NCBI GenBank assembly: GCA_021234155.1
Contig: JAJEKV010000045.1
Span: 9,159,105 to 9,223,104 of the forward strand
DNA: 64,000 bases
Source of the DNA: Isoetes taiwanensis
Taxonomy: Eukaryota; Streptophyta; Lycopodiopsida; Isoetales; Isoetaceae
Direction: 5' to 3'
Part shown: positions 1-10,530 of the stretch, one piece after another
Layout: each line of letters opens with the position of its first letter
How positions within the stretch are numbered: position 1 is the first letter of the stretch
Made by a program: the position numbers and the translations under genes
The notes under the pieces: generated by a model
What the model saw: the letters and a program-made list of their open reading frames with translations, nothing else
Told to the model about the DNA's origin: nothing
The model's database searches: none

Positions 1-55
1 CCTTCCCCAAGAAATCAAGAATAATATTGTTACGCTTATATAACCTAGCAATGCC

Positions 56-110
56 CTTGCATGCATGCATGCACACACTGCATGCATGGACACATTGCAT
101 GCATGTATTC
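56..110. repeat. ATGC-rich simple repeat
   Basis: Alternating GCATGC units form a short low-complexity tract. The rest of 1-850 is AT-rich and I see no gene, RNA gene or element boundary in it. Confidence 0.6.
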
Positions 111-849
111 CTAGCACATAATCATTTATTTTACCATTGAAAATGCACTCTTATATAATGGCAACATTACTTACATCTTAATGTTGGTGCTAAATTGCTA
201 GGTCCGTTACATCCACCCAAACATCCACCTGCTCTTCATCAACCTCAAAAATTAGTTAAGGGGTCTAATACCTCTGCATCTTAGCTTTCCTCACTACTTG
301 CCTTGATAAAAGTGCCTCCTTTTTCTACTGCATTGGCTTTCTTATCCCTCTAGCTAAGATATATCAATATATGAAGATATCCCTATCTTGCTTGAATATA
401 ACGTGCAGATCATGGCATGTTGCATGCCGTACATCACATCACTGCTTGCATCTCTCTTAAATTTTTTTTTTTGAGGTTCCATTCTTTCCACTTTGCATAT
501 AAGTGCTTTAATGCATGAAGGCAACACAATCCCCTCTTCATGAACCCCATGCAATAGCAGGTTATGCCCATTAGAGTTGACTTTGTTCCAAACTCGAGTC
601 TATTTTCAAGATGTAGAAAACTCTTTTATGGAGTAAGTAAAATGCTCAATACGGCTTTGGAACGGGGGATTTCCTTATGCATGGCAGATGAACTAGATAG
701 TGCCACTCTGGGAAGGAGGAGGCTTATCAAATACATATAACTATCACACTTCAACTTGGACAAAACAAAAATGTTGGCTGTTGGGATAGTCAAGCAAGAG
801 AATCATTAGGGAATGATGTACAAGTATATAATGGGAACATTAAAAGATG

Positions 850-1250
850 AACCAAACAGAAAGTTATAGATAAATTGTGGTTGACTCGCAAGCAAAGATG
901 AGCATGTATAGACTGAACATGGATCCTTGTCTAACACAAGTTATGCACTTACAAGCTAATATATGAGTGGGTAAGAGACATGCATTCAGCGGGATGACAG
1001 TCAACCCACATAGACTGGAGGCTAAAATGGGATGTTGGAGGAATATTCTCAGACAGTTGTCCTTGTAAGGTCTGTGGTAGTGGAGATGTCGAAGATGAAC
1101 ACCATGTGATGATAAGTTGCTCTGCTTATATGATGATTTGAGCTAGATATGATATTGTGATTAATAATTTGGTCGAGTTATTATCATTGGATGCTATTTT
1201 AGTTGTGTCTTTCGTTATTAGAATCCTACATCATAGAAGGAAGGAAGGAA
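850..1250 (+). mobile_element. LINE 3-prime fragment, plus orientation
   Basis: The plus strand at about 1050-1130 reads as the cysteine/histidine tail of a plant-type LINE ORF2 (CPCKVCGSGDVEDEHHV followed by a CSAY block). This is the same CxxC...VEDEHH signature found in the leftward LINEs at 1.6 kb and 46.2 kb. Upstream codons are broken by stops. The fragment ends at a GAAGGAAGGAAGG tract near 1240 that may be its tail. It is a dead 5-prime-truncated copy. Confidence 0.6.
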
Positions 1251-1905
1251 GTATATTTTAACGTCCACGGAGGCCAACTGGCCTATGAGACGGTCACAAT
1301 ACAATATATCGGATAGTATCCAAACACAAAAGAAAACCACAAAAGCCCTATACAATGTATCTCTACCACTGAGACGAAAAAACCCCCATGTGGGAGGAAA
1401 AACCCTTGTAGTAGGCGTTCAAATTCCCTATCTGGGCGCTCAAATTCCCTGTGCTGTGAGGTACTCTCTGACTGTGGAGACTTGCAGAATGTAGGACGCG
1501 AGATGTGCAACCATTGGCGAAGCCAGCAATTGATGAATTGCTATCTCAGAGCATCTGAGATCAGCATGAGCTGCTCAGATGTGTGCATATGCCGGACACT
1601 CCTGTAGAGCATGATGTTCATCTTCTACTATCTGCATGCGACAACACTGGCATAATCTCTTATACCGGGGGATTCCCTGCCCTCCATCCGTACCCCAGCG
1701 GCCTGTCTCAATTCTGAGATGGTGGGACCCTGTCCTCATTGCAGCTATGGCTCTCCGTTTCTTGGTAGAGATGTGTGCCTTCAAATATTGGTAGAGAAGA
1801 ACCTTATATAAAACCATACAAACTTTGTTATGTGGTAATGAGCGATAATGATTGGAGAGAGGAAGCTGTGGAAGCCCTTGATTTGGACCTCCCAGAAGCA
1901 ATCTA
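1251..1905 (-). mobile_element. LINE 3-prime fragment, minus orientation
   Basis: A minus-strand frame (1901-1575) encodes the C-terminal part of a LINE ORF2. It has an IAAMRTGSHHLRIETGRW block, then CQCC...VEDEHHALQECPAY, a zinc-knuckle-like segment that lies downstream of reverse transcriptase in these elements. The 46.2 kb LINE has the matching IASIRTGAHHLRIETGRW, so both belong to one broad family. The 3-prime end is at about 1255, where the plus strand reads TTTTAACGTCCACGG, an end shared with copies at 3.97 kb and 45.8 kb. Only the last ~220 codons plus 3-prime UTR remain. It abuts the plus-oriented LINE fragment tail to tail. Confidence 0.75.
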
Positions 1906-1975
1906 ACATTAATGTCTTATAGACCTGCGAGGTCTTTATAGACATAATACATTTCATTTCATTTCATTTCCGAAA
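1906..1975 (+). mobile_element. LINE 3-prime tail with ATTTC repeats
   Basis: The text TCTTATAGACCTGCGAGGTC is followed by TTATAGACATAATAC and at least three ATTTC units. The same motif (inverted, with TTCAC units) occurs at 41.66 kb. It looks like the 3-prime terminus of a very short LINE copy ending in pentamer repeats rather than poly(A). Confidence 0.5.
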
Positions 1976-3700
1976 CCCTGTGAGGAGAGGATCGACCACG
2001 AATGTTGGAGGCGGGACCTTAGGCTTGGATATTACAAGGCTCACAACAGAGCCTATAGTACTACCCAAAATAGTCCAGGGACTCGTCAACATCCGCCTTC
2101 ACAACCAACTAAGCATATATTTAGGTACCTAAGAAGAATAGGGAATTGATATCTCCAGAACCCTAACTAAGATACAAATCTCACCAAGGGTAGGAGCTGA
2201 GTCTACCTTTAGCACCTCCATGAGATTCCCAAATTGAACGAGCTAGTATTACCAAATAGCCTCGTCAATACTTTGCATATTAATGCCCAACTTGTGCCTG
2301 ATCGTCCAAAGAGATTGTGAAGACCACCTGTTAGCTTGTCTTGGTACCTGAATAGATTCACTGGACTTTAGACTAGGAGCATACTATACAAAAGCATGAT
2401 CTAACCTCTAGCCCAAGGATTTAACTACTGTAGAGGGTTAATCTCAATGAAATGCAATAAGCAATACATATAATCAAGAGCATTCATCAAAACTAAAAAA
2501 TGACAACAGATCCAAGGCTATAGATGACACATTAGCTACTAACTCACCGTATGAAGGGTGACTGTATCTATGGGTGTCGTCCATGGTTGCTGCTAGAAGT
2601 ACAATGGAGTAGAATAATGGAAAGTTGCTGGTCGAGGTGGATGTGAAAGAGGGCGAAAGTAGGGCAAAATACTAAAAGTAGACGTATATGGACAAAATTG
2701 GGTTAGGTTTACAAAACATAGGTATATATATATAAATACGTCATATTTATGTATATAAGTAAAACTGACTGATATCGAGCCCAGGTAACACGAGGAATCT
2801 GAAATATACCTCATGCCTTGTTGCCAGAAGACGTAATGCTAAGCAATGTGCTATTATACTGCGTTGAACCCACGAGAAAACAAGAGAACAATCTTCATAA
2901 AATCTTAGGGAATCTACAGGAATCCTCATAAAATCTTAGAGAATCTAAGGGAACTTGAAGAAACTTTATAGAATCTTAAAGAGTCTAGGTGAGTTTTCAT
3001 AGAATCTAGGAGGATCTTCATGAATCTGAAGAAATCTGAAGGAATCTATAAGAAATGTAGGGAATTTTTGAATGATCTATGGGTGTCTTAGAAAATCTAA
3101 GGGAGTACATAGGATCTTTATGAAATCTTAAAGAATTTAGAGGGATCTACGGAATCTTAATGGAATCTCCAAGGCATGCTGGGAAATCTATGGGAACTTT
3201 ATGAAATCTTAGAGAAATCATTTAAATCATGATAATTGCGCCTTGACACAATGAAATCAGCAAACGATACATGTAATTGGAGCAAGCAGAGGCATAGTGC
3301 CTATTTGAACGATAATAGCAGTCTCATCTGATATATACTGCTCTTATGCTACAATGCCTCACAGATGCAAGGTTGTTTCTATTGAGAACTGACTTCAAAA
3401 ACCCCTCGAAATTTTATCCATAAAACGAAGATGTGCCTGCTTTGTCTGCAATGAATAGAATGAGAATATAATTGTAGCTTTCACTAGAACCAAAACATTT
3501 TTTTCCTTTAAAGGGCTTTAAACCGTGTCCTTCTGACATAGGCTGCTCTTTTAAAAGAACAAATAGTGGATGCCATAAAGTTTACGAGCACAAACATCAG
3601 ATCTAAATAGCATGGAGGTAACTCTAGATTAAATTAGGTTGTATGAACATGTACCTCATAACAAAACATTAAATATGTCGCATTAGAAGCACTTTCTTAT
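1976..3700. other. No gene seen; degenerate minisatellite inside
   Basis: I find no supportable coding region here. Between about 2870 and 3220 the sequence is built of loosely repeated units of the type GAATCTAAGGGAACTT / CATAAAATCTTAGAGAATC, roughly 20-30 bp each and strongly diverged. This is an old minisatellite. Confidence 0.5.
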
Positions 3701-3764
3701 TCTATCCATTTCAAATGCACAATATATTTGATGCATTGATTTTATATCTACTCTATGGATGGAG

Positions 3765-3945
3765 AAGAAAGGCTTTGCTTTTGCTAATTGTTGTCTTTGA
3801 AGAATATAGAGAGGGCCCACCAAGTTGCAGCAGAATTCTATTTACTCTATTTGCACTCAAGTATTCAAAGTGTTTGCTTTTGTTAATTGATGTCTTTGGA
3901 GAATATAGCGAGGACCCATTGAGTTGCAACATAATTCCATCTAAA
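3765..3945. repeat. Direct duplication, unit about 95 bp
   Basis: Two copies of a segment starting GCTTTGCTTTTGCTAATTG / GTTTGCTTTTGTTAATTG and ending in a GAGTTGCAACA-type motif follow one another at about 3772 and 3868. They differ by scattered substitutions. The short open frame through them is a by-product of the repeat. Confidence 0.55.
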
Positions 3946-3971
3946 ACTGAAATGAAAGAAAAAAAGAGTTC

Positions 3972-4960
3972 TTAACGTCCACGGGAACCCAATTGGGTTA
4001 TGGGACCAATACACCAAGGGGCCGAAGGCCAAATGGAACTTTGGGAGGGGGGGCAAACCCCATCCCGAAACACAAAGAAAACGTATACAAAAATAAGGCA
4101 GGGCTACTAGACATATCCCAACCAGGGGTCCGCCGACCATTGATCAAAAATAATTGCCGAGCCGCCTCGGTACACTGTCCATTTCTTCTGGAGCCTGGCC
4201 TCATGAATCTTACAAAGTTCACTCGATGCCGAGCGAGCTGCATTGGAGAGAGGTCATCTTGTACTGAGAAGTGAGTGCCCTGGAGGTGTCGTGCTGTAAA
4301 ACATATAGTCTGTCCAGGGACGTCGAAAAATGCACCAGAAGATGGCGCGGCTGGTCAGGCCAATGAGCTCCCACCCGGTGTGTCGTGAAAGATCCTAGGC
4401 TGCGAATACACATGGTGTCCATGAAGAAATGCCCAACTACCTCTATATTTGTAGCTGCATCTGCTTCTGGAACCTACACAAGACGCAGATTCAGGTGCCG
4501 ATCCTGCTGCGAGGGTCGAGACGAGCTGGTTCCATGTGCTACTTGGAGTCTGTGTGCCACCCGAAGCTGCAGTCTATATGCCATCTGGAGCTAAAACTGC
4601 TGATCCGGGTGTATTCTGATGAACTAGCTCCTGCATGGGTATATCTAAATCCACACATGACATGAGTGTGGTTCCTCCATTGGCTCAGTCTGTACTATAG
4701 CGTCCATCTGCTGGGCTCGTCGATCTGCTGGGCGAGAGCAACTGGCATCTCGTGCATATTTCTTGATCAAGAATTCCAAGATATCCAGTACCTGCGTCCA
4801 ACTGCCGACAGGCATCTGGGCCGAGGTATCCATAAAAGTGATGGAAGACCTCCTTATCAAATAAAATTTGAAAATCAAGATCGACCAACTGTCTGGCAAT
4901 CAAACTATACATTTCTCTCGACATCATAGCATATGAGCCTACTTCTACGGAACACATCTA
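3972..4960 (-). mobile_element. LINE 3-prime fragment, minus orientation
   Basis: The left end reads TTAACGTCCACGGGAACCCAATTGGG, closely matching the LINE 3-prime ends at 1255 and 45.8 kb. Several minus-strand frames follow in three different phases (about 4243-3998, 4422-4219, 4957-4685) with no clear domain. This is best explained as a frameshifted ORF2 tail plus UTR. The assignment rests mainly on the shared 3-prime terminus. Confidence 0.5.
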
Positions 4961-5089
4961 GTAGGATAGAATTGCTAAATAATGTAGCAAATGATGTACC
5001 ATAGAAGTACCCGAAAAAGTAATCACCACTAAATATTGGGTACTTGTGTAATGTCGCAATAAAAATAGGTTTTAAAATTGATATATATT

Positions 5090-6062
5090 TATTTTGGTCT
5101 TTGATAGCATTGACTTTAAACAATTGCCTCCAATTGATGAGTTCTATCAGTCTGACTATCAAAATTTACTTTACGCTTTTGATATTCCATTAGTCAAGGC
5201 GGATCATGTTGCTCACATCAGGTGTGCTAAATATTTGTCATCATGTTCTATTTTTGGCTACTTTACTGGGGGCTATTTGGATTTTGCATGATTTCGTGGT
5301 TGGTTCGCTCGTTTGCTACGTTGTCTTCAATGTCAGCCAATTAAGTTATTAGCTAATAACTTTGTTCTAAATTATGTTTGAGAATAGTGATAAAGTAGAT
5401 ACATTAGTGTCAAAGGGAATTGACCCACTTGGCGATAGCTATTTTTTATATCAGTGTTATTCTCCTGGCTGATGGTTAGTGCTCTCAAGATGCTATGTTG
5501 GTTCTCTTTACCTAATCAACCTCCCGATTCGATAGCGCATCAGTTTTAGTATCATTTGCTAATGGACTCGGATGCATATTTCTCACTCCATTATGAACGG
5601 TCCTAGAATTTGTGTATATATACCAATAGATGCTTTATTGCTGGATTGTGTTGTGGTGAAAAGTGGCCCTTGGTATAAGAAGTTGAACCTCAAAATATTG
5701 AATAGCCCAGAGTTGGCTCGCTTATTTCTTGACAAAGAGGCATTCGTTTCTCTTCGATGTGGTTTTTATGGTCAATAGCAGGTGCGACCTCCTTCTGATC
5801 TTCTTCAATCTCCAGTTCAGTCTGCAATTGGTGCCTCTCAGATCTTACCTTCCCCAATCATTTCATCTACTTCCATGACTACCGCTATTCCTCCTTGTCT
5901 AAGTTCCTCTATAGTACAAATATCTGCACTTCTTGTTTCTCCTGGCTCTCATATTGATGTACCTTCTCATTTAGTTCAGATGCCTGAGGTTATCATGTCT
6001 GATAGCCTCACTGTTCGATATACTAAAGAGACTTGGCCGAGGGTTAATTTGAAGAAGGCAGC
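5090..6062 (+). pseudogene. Unrecognised coding remnant
   Basis: Three plus-strand blocks at 5094-5291, 5572-5778 and 5782-6078 look protein-like. The third is Ser/Pro-rich (QSPVQSAIGASQILPSPI). The second has NSPELARLFLDKEAFVSLRCG, loosely like a LINE ORF1 or retroelement leader protein, but I cannot place it in a family. They lie close together in one direction and are cut at 6062 by a leftward LINE fragment, so they may be parts of one dead TE gene. Confidence 0.3.
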
Positions 6063-6370
6063 AATAAGCTCGCTGTAAATTGTACAATTGTACATGTCAG
6101 TGTAGTGGGACGCAATTGAGCTCGCATGTGTAGTACTTCCGACATATATGATGCTAGTACCATTACTGAAGGTATATGCAATATCACATGTAGTGGTTGG
6201 TTATGTGTTCGTGCCCGAATAGGTGCAAATGCTGGGCAATTTTGAGGAGTGTAACATTCATCTTCAAATACTTCCATTTGGCAGCATTGGTAGATCCTCT
6301 TTTCTCACTCTTCTCGGACCCATCTCCCCGTCTCAATTTTGAGGCGATATGCCCAATTTGAATCATGAGA
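6063..6370 (-). mobile_element. LINE ORF2 C-terminal fragment
   Basis: The minus strand near 6277-6200 encodes VFEDECYTPQNCPAFAPI, the diverged equivalent of VEDEHHALQECPAYAHI in the 1.6 kb LINE. Upstream on the minus strand (6366-6310) is a counterpart of the HLRIETGRW block (IASKLRRGDGSEK). A short dead LINE copy inserted next to the coding remnant on its left. Confidence 0.55.
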
Positions 6371-6567
6371 AAAATTAGTGGCTATTAATAGCCACATGAC
6401 AAATTTTTAAGGGATCTGGGCATTTTTTGCGGAAACTTTTTTGAAGAAAGACTTCTTAAAAAAAGTAAAAAAATTGCTATAGTTAAAACAAGCATTTCAT
6501 TTTTTGTCTAGAATTAGCCAAACTATCCCTCCCTCCCCCCTCCAAAAGAAAAAAGGGAATTAGACTT

Positions 6568-6650
6568 TCTCCATCCATCCATCCATCCATCCATCCATCC
6601 ATCCATCCATCCATCCATCCATCCATCCATCCACCCACCCATCCATCAAT
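6568..6650. repeat. (ATCC)n microsatellite
   Basis: About eighteen tandem ATCC/CATC units run from about 6571 to 6650, with two interruptions (CACCCACCC) near the right end. The flanks 6371-6567 hold nothing recognisable. Confidence 0.95.
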
Positions 6651-6659
6651 CTATCTTAG

Positions 6660-7012
6660 ACTAGCCAGTTACATGCTATTAAAGATGAGAACTACACCCT
6701 TTTGAGATGTCCTACTTTTGAGATGGTCGCCTCCTATAACTTCTCAAAGCACCATCTGTGCGTGATTGGCATTATACATATTTGAGGTTCTAGATGCATG
6801 TCTTCAATTGCCGAACCTTCAGTAGCCACCATGGTCTACTTATTTATGTTGTCTAGTATCATCATTACTGCAATGGTTTTTCCCTTGAAAACCTTTCGAA
6901 GCAGGGGGTTTTTAGTCCTAGTAGTAATGGTTGTACTACCGATTGTATGGGTTTCATGACCTTTTGGTCTTCGTAGATGTTAAAAATTCTATTCTATTCT
7001 ATTTTGTATTAC
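6660..7012 (+). mobile_element. LINE 3-prime fragment with ATTCT tail
   Basis: The right end reads GACCTTTTGGTCTTCGTAGATG, TTAAAA and then at least three ATTCT units (6990-7008). This mirrors the end of the leftward LINE at 45.8 kb, whose minus strand finishes GTCCACGATAAAAATCC then ATTCT repeats. The body (6830-6960) is UTR-like with no intact frame. Tail structure is the main evidence. Confidence 0.55.
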
Positions 7013-8204
7013 AATATCTATATAAAATATCATTAGTAGCCAAACAAAAATAACTTCTTTTTTTGGAAGATCCTTGGAAATCGCCACTATCATCATCAGT
7101 TATAGTAGTTGGGTGTAGAAATTCTATCAATCAATCTAAAAAAAAAACAAAAGAATGTACCTATCAAGCTCAAAAAAATCTACCTATCAAGCTCAAAGAA
7201 ATATAGCTCTCATATGAGCAAGGTTCTCATGGTTCATTGTAAATTCATAGACAATAAGCCCTTATTCCTTAATCTACACCGTACGTAAAGTTCCTCGTTT
7301 GTGGTGTATGCAAGTACAAAATTTGCTATACTGTATAACAAGATTCGCAAAATACTATAAGATTTCAAGCGAAATACTATATGATGTTGATTTCGTACGT
7401 GCAAAATACAATTATGAGGGCTCTCGCTGCCCTACATCACCCCCCGTATGAACATGCACCCAAACCAAAGGGGGTTTAAGGGGGATTTTAATTTAAATGT
7501 GTTGGACCCAATGGTTGTGTTAATTAATGTCAATGGTAGTTATGTGTTGGTTGTTATGTGTTGGGGGATTTAATTTTTATATGTTGGATGTTAATGGTTT
7601 GTGTTGCAAAATTTTTTTTTTGGCCCCAAACACCCCCCCCCCCAGTGTGACAAAAAATTTAGAATTCAAACCAGAAAAGAAACTAGAATTCATTTGAGGC
7701 TTTCATCGCCTGTAGCTTTTGAATTTCATCACAATAAAACAAATAGAACATAAGTAAAAGTTACCATAAAGATAGAGCAGATTGATCCCATTATTCTGAA
7801 AGTCATAAAGTTTGCAACACCCATATGTAGCATTATAGCAGGGGTTTTTTTTGTGATTTTATACGCTTTTTGGCATGGTTTTCATATGATTTCATGGGCG
7901 TATTGCATGAGGCATACTAATCAGTATATCTAGAGTGCACTCTACATTTTATTGTCTAAATTCCATATCACCAATGGTTTACCCATACCCTCCACAAATA
8001 AATAAATAAAAAAAAAAAAAAAACCAATGGCATGCAGGGCTCGAGAACCTGTACTTTAGGGTTGTGAGGCAAATCCTTTTACTTCTCTGAATCTTCAAAG
8101 AGGAAGGAACAAGTATGTCCTTTGATTTCGAAGCAGCAGAAGCTCCGAGGCGAATCCGGCTTCTACTACTCCTCTGATTCTTCAGTATTTCGCCAGAAAG
8201 GTTA

Positions 8205-8450
8205 GCTTTAAGGGCTTTTTTTTTCCACAGTGTTTTTCCCTTAGTAGATGAATGGACAGAGAGTTCTGCCTTGCCGGAGTCTGCCCCCACATGGTTACAT
8301 CTGCTCGGTTTAACAGAAACAAAAAGTTGAATAACGACTCTCCACCATCACAATCACGGTCGAAAGCCTCGGCGTGGTCGGGTCCAAAGAAAGGGCTTCT
8401 TTTTCCACAATGTTTCTCCTCAAGTAGACGAATGGACAGAGCTTGGACGA
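8205..8450. repeat. Direct repeat inside the foldback element
   Basis: A ~60-bp unit beginning AAGGGCTT, T-rich, then CCACAGTGTTT and ending GAATGGACAGAG occurs at about 8210-8265 and again at 8390-8445 with several substitutions. The open frames over it on both strands are repeat-derived. Confidence 0.6.
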
Positions 8451-9003
8451 AATATGGTTGCAAATCCAGGTTGAAGTCGTTGGCTGCTCCTCCCCAGATC
8501 TGTACCATTTGTTTGTCCATCTGCCTTAAACTAGACCTGTTGTTTGTTCTTGTATTCCTTTTACATATCATGGTGTTTATCTTCTCTTGCATCGTCGGGA
8601 GCTTGCTCCATTGCATGGCAGCTCAACTACATGAACAAAGCGAGCTTTTGTAAGCATTCGCGAATGGCGGGAATAATTAAAATATTACCGTGTTCTTGTA
8701 TTTGTTTTACATATATCTTTTCTCGCGGTGTCGGGAGCTTGCTCACTTTGCAAGGCGGGTCGTGGAATTGAACATTTGTTTTCTTATGCTACAATATTAG
8801 GCCGCCTCAACACAATGCATCCTTGTTAGTTGAAGTCAGCTTGAAGTGGATATGAAAGGATTTTGCATACGATAATAAGAGATGCGCAATTGCCACATGT
8901 TCGGGCTGTCTGGCGTGGCAATACCTTTCTCGGGCGATCTTATCTCGTTAGCGAATCGCGCCTCGCAAGACAAGGCTTGTTGCAGCATAGAATGTGAATG
9001 GTG

Positions 9004-9075
9004 AGGATGAAAGCTATGAGATTGATCCCACTGGAGAATATGTGAGGAAATGGCTGCCAGAGCTATAGAGGCTGC
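9004..9075 (+). pseudogene. Cryptochrome/photolyase-like exon fragment
   Basis: One frame reads ESYEIDPTGEYVRKWLPEL, a stop, then RLPT. This matches the well-conserved segment of plant cryptochromes and related photolyases (a DP-GEYVR-WLPEL-RLPT type block in the FAD-binding domain). I see no neighbouring exon, and the reading frame stops both inside and just after the block. The fragment lies inside the inverted-arm element. It is probably a captured and dead exon piece, and chance similarity over ~24 residues cannot be excluded by eye. Confidence 0.45.
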
Positions 9076-9899
9076 CTACCAGGCTATGCAGGACGCTATA
9101 GTCATTAATTTACCATGGCATCACATAATTTCTACAGACCTTACTAGTTGGCTTTAAGGTTCTTGAAGTTGCACTTTCAGGCCTGAAAGTAGATAAGATG
9201 GAATGCGAAAATCTTGAATATCGTGCGTACAAGGGTTTTTGTGCAGTCACTAGGGTCGGGCGATTATGAAATAAGAACTTGATAAGGCTATCATTAGGCT
9301 GCAGTTTTATTTCTTGTAATTTGGTGAATGATTGAATTTGATTACATAATATAATTCCTTACTCTGATGATATTAATAGATTTCATAATTATGTGATAAG
9401 GTTTGCAATTGAAGGTTGGCGAAACTTCATAACATACGATAAATATCTAGCACGAAAATATATATTACTCAGCATTTCCTAATTCTACTTTTAAATCTTG
9501 CATGTCGTTCTTTTTTGTGCATATATGCCTTGCTTAGTGCTCAAAGCCCTTTATTAGGGCCCGAAGGGCCCAAAAAATTTCCCAACATAACAACACATAA
9601 TATTAATAAACAACACATAATATTAATGCAAACATAAACCATTGCATTCCAACACATTTAAATTAAATCCCCCCTAAAACCCCCTTTGGTTTGGGTGCAT
9701 ATTCACACGGGGGGTGACGTAGGGCAGCGAGAGCCCTCGTAATTGTATTTTGCACGTACAAAATCAACACCATATAGTATTTCGCTTGAAATCTTATAGT
9801 ATTTTGTGAATCTTGTTATACAGTATAGCAAATTTTGTACTTGCATACCCCACAAACGAGGAACTTTACGTACGGTGTAGATTAAGGAATAAGGGGGGA

Positions 9900-10300
9900 A
9901 TTTAACAGCAGCCTTTGGCCTCCATGGATTCTTGTGGTGAGAAACCAAAATGGGAAACTTTTCTGCTTGTTAGCACAAGGATCTAGAAGCCTTGGAATTT
10001 GCTTAATAACTGCCTCAAAATCTAAAAATGCATGGTAATTTTTTGCAAGCTTCATTCGGAATGAGCCATAAAACAATATCCAATAGCGCAATCCTGTATT
10101 AATCAGCTGGTAGGATGTGAAAGCCTACCAAACCCGGCCGAAGAATTGCTGTTTTAGCATAGATAACTTAACCAAACATATCCATATCATACACTATCAA
10201 AAAGATCTCGGAGAGAGCTTTCCAACGCAATAAAAATCATCTCAAACAGAGCTCTGGATCAAAAGTTATGATAAAAAATGTGTTGCTGGCGGGGAAACTG
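9900..10300. other. No gene seen
   Basis: AT-rich unique-looking sequence between the foldback element and the tandem repeat. Nothing recognisable on either strand. Confidence 0.4.
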
Positions 10301-10304
10301 CACT

Positions 10305-10530
10305 ACATGCGCCCTTCAAGCCCTTCATGTGCCCATTATGCACCACACACATAAAAGAGGGCTTTTGTTGTGAGCCATTGGTTACAATGCGCCCTTCAAG
10401 CCCTTCATGTGCCCATTATGCACCACACACACAAAAAGAGGGCTTTTGTTGTGAGCCATTGGTTGTTGACCATTATGCACCACACGCACAAAAAAAAGGG
10501 CTTTTGTTGTGAGCCATTGGTTGTTGACCA
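10305..10530. repeat. Tandem repeat, 2-3 units of about 60-80 bp
   Basis: The unit GCGCCCTTCAAGCCCTTCAT, then GTGCCCATTATGCACCACAC and GAGGGCTTTTGTTGTGAGCC, occurs at about 10309 and 10389. A third, shortened copy (CATTATGCACCACACGCAC...) begins near 10470. Copies are nearly identical, so the duplication is recent. The short frames across it are not genes. Confidence 0.9.

Larger units (their letters stand above)
7255..9895. mobile_element. Foldback-type element with ~350-bp inverted ends
   Basis: The left arm (about 7265-7640) and right arm (about 9545-9893) are inverted copies. CTTAATCTACACCGTACG on the left pairs with CGTACGGTGTAGATTAAG on the right. The match runs through the TATAGTATTTCGC segment, the CGAGAGCCCT / AGGGCTCTCG segment and the CCAAAGGGGGTTT tract, and becomes ragged near the inner ends. 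The arms begin with CCCTTATTCC / GGAATAAGGG. I see no clear target duplication outside them. No transposase is recognisable inside. The interior holds a direct repeat and a cryptochrome-like fragment, so it may be a non-autonomous element carrying host sequence (Mutator-like or foldback). Confidence 0.65.

Noticed and set aside
7255-9895. Arms considered as LTRs
   Set aside because: The copies are inverted, not direct, and there is no PBS or polypurine tract.
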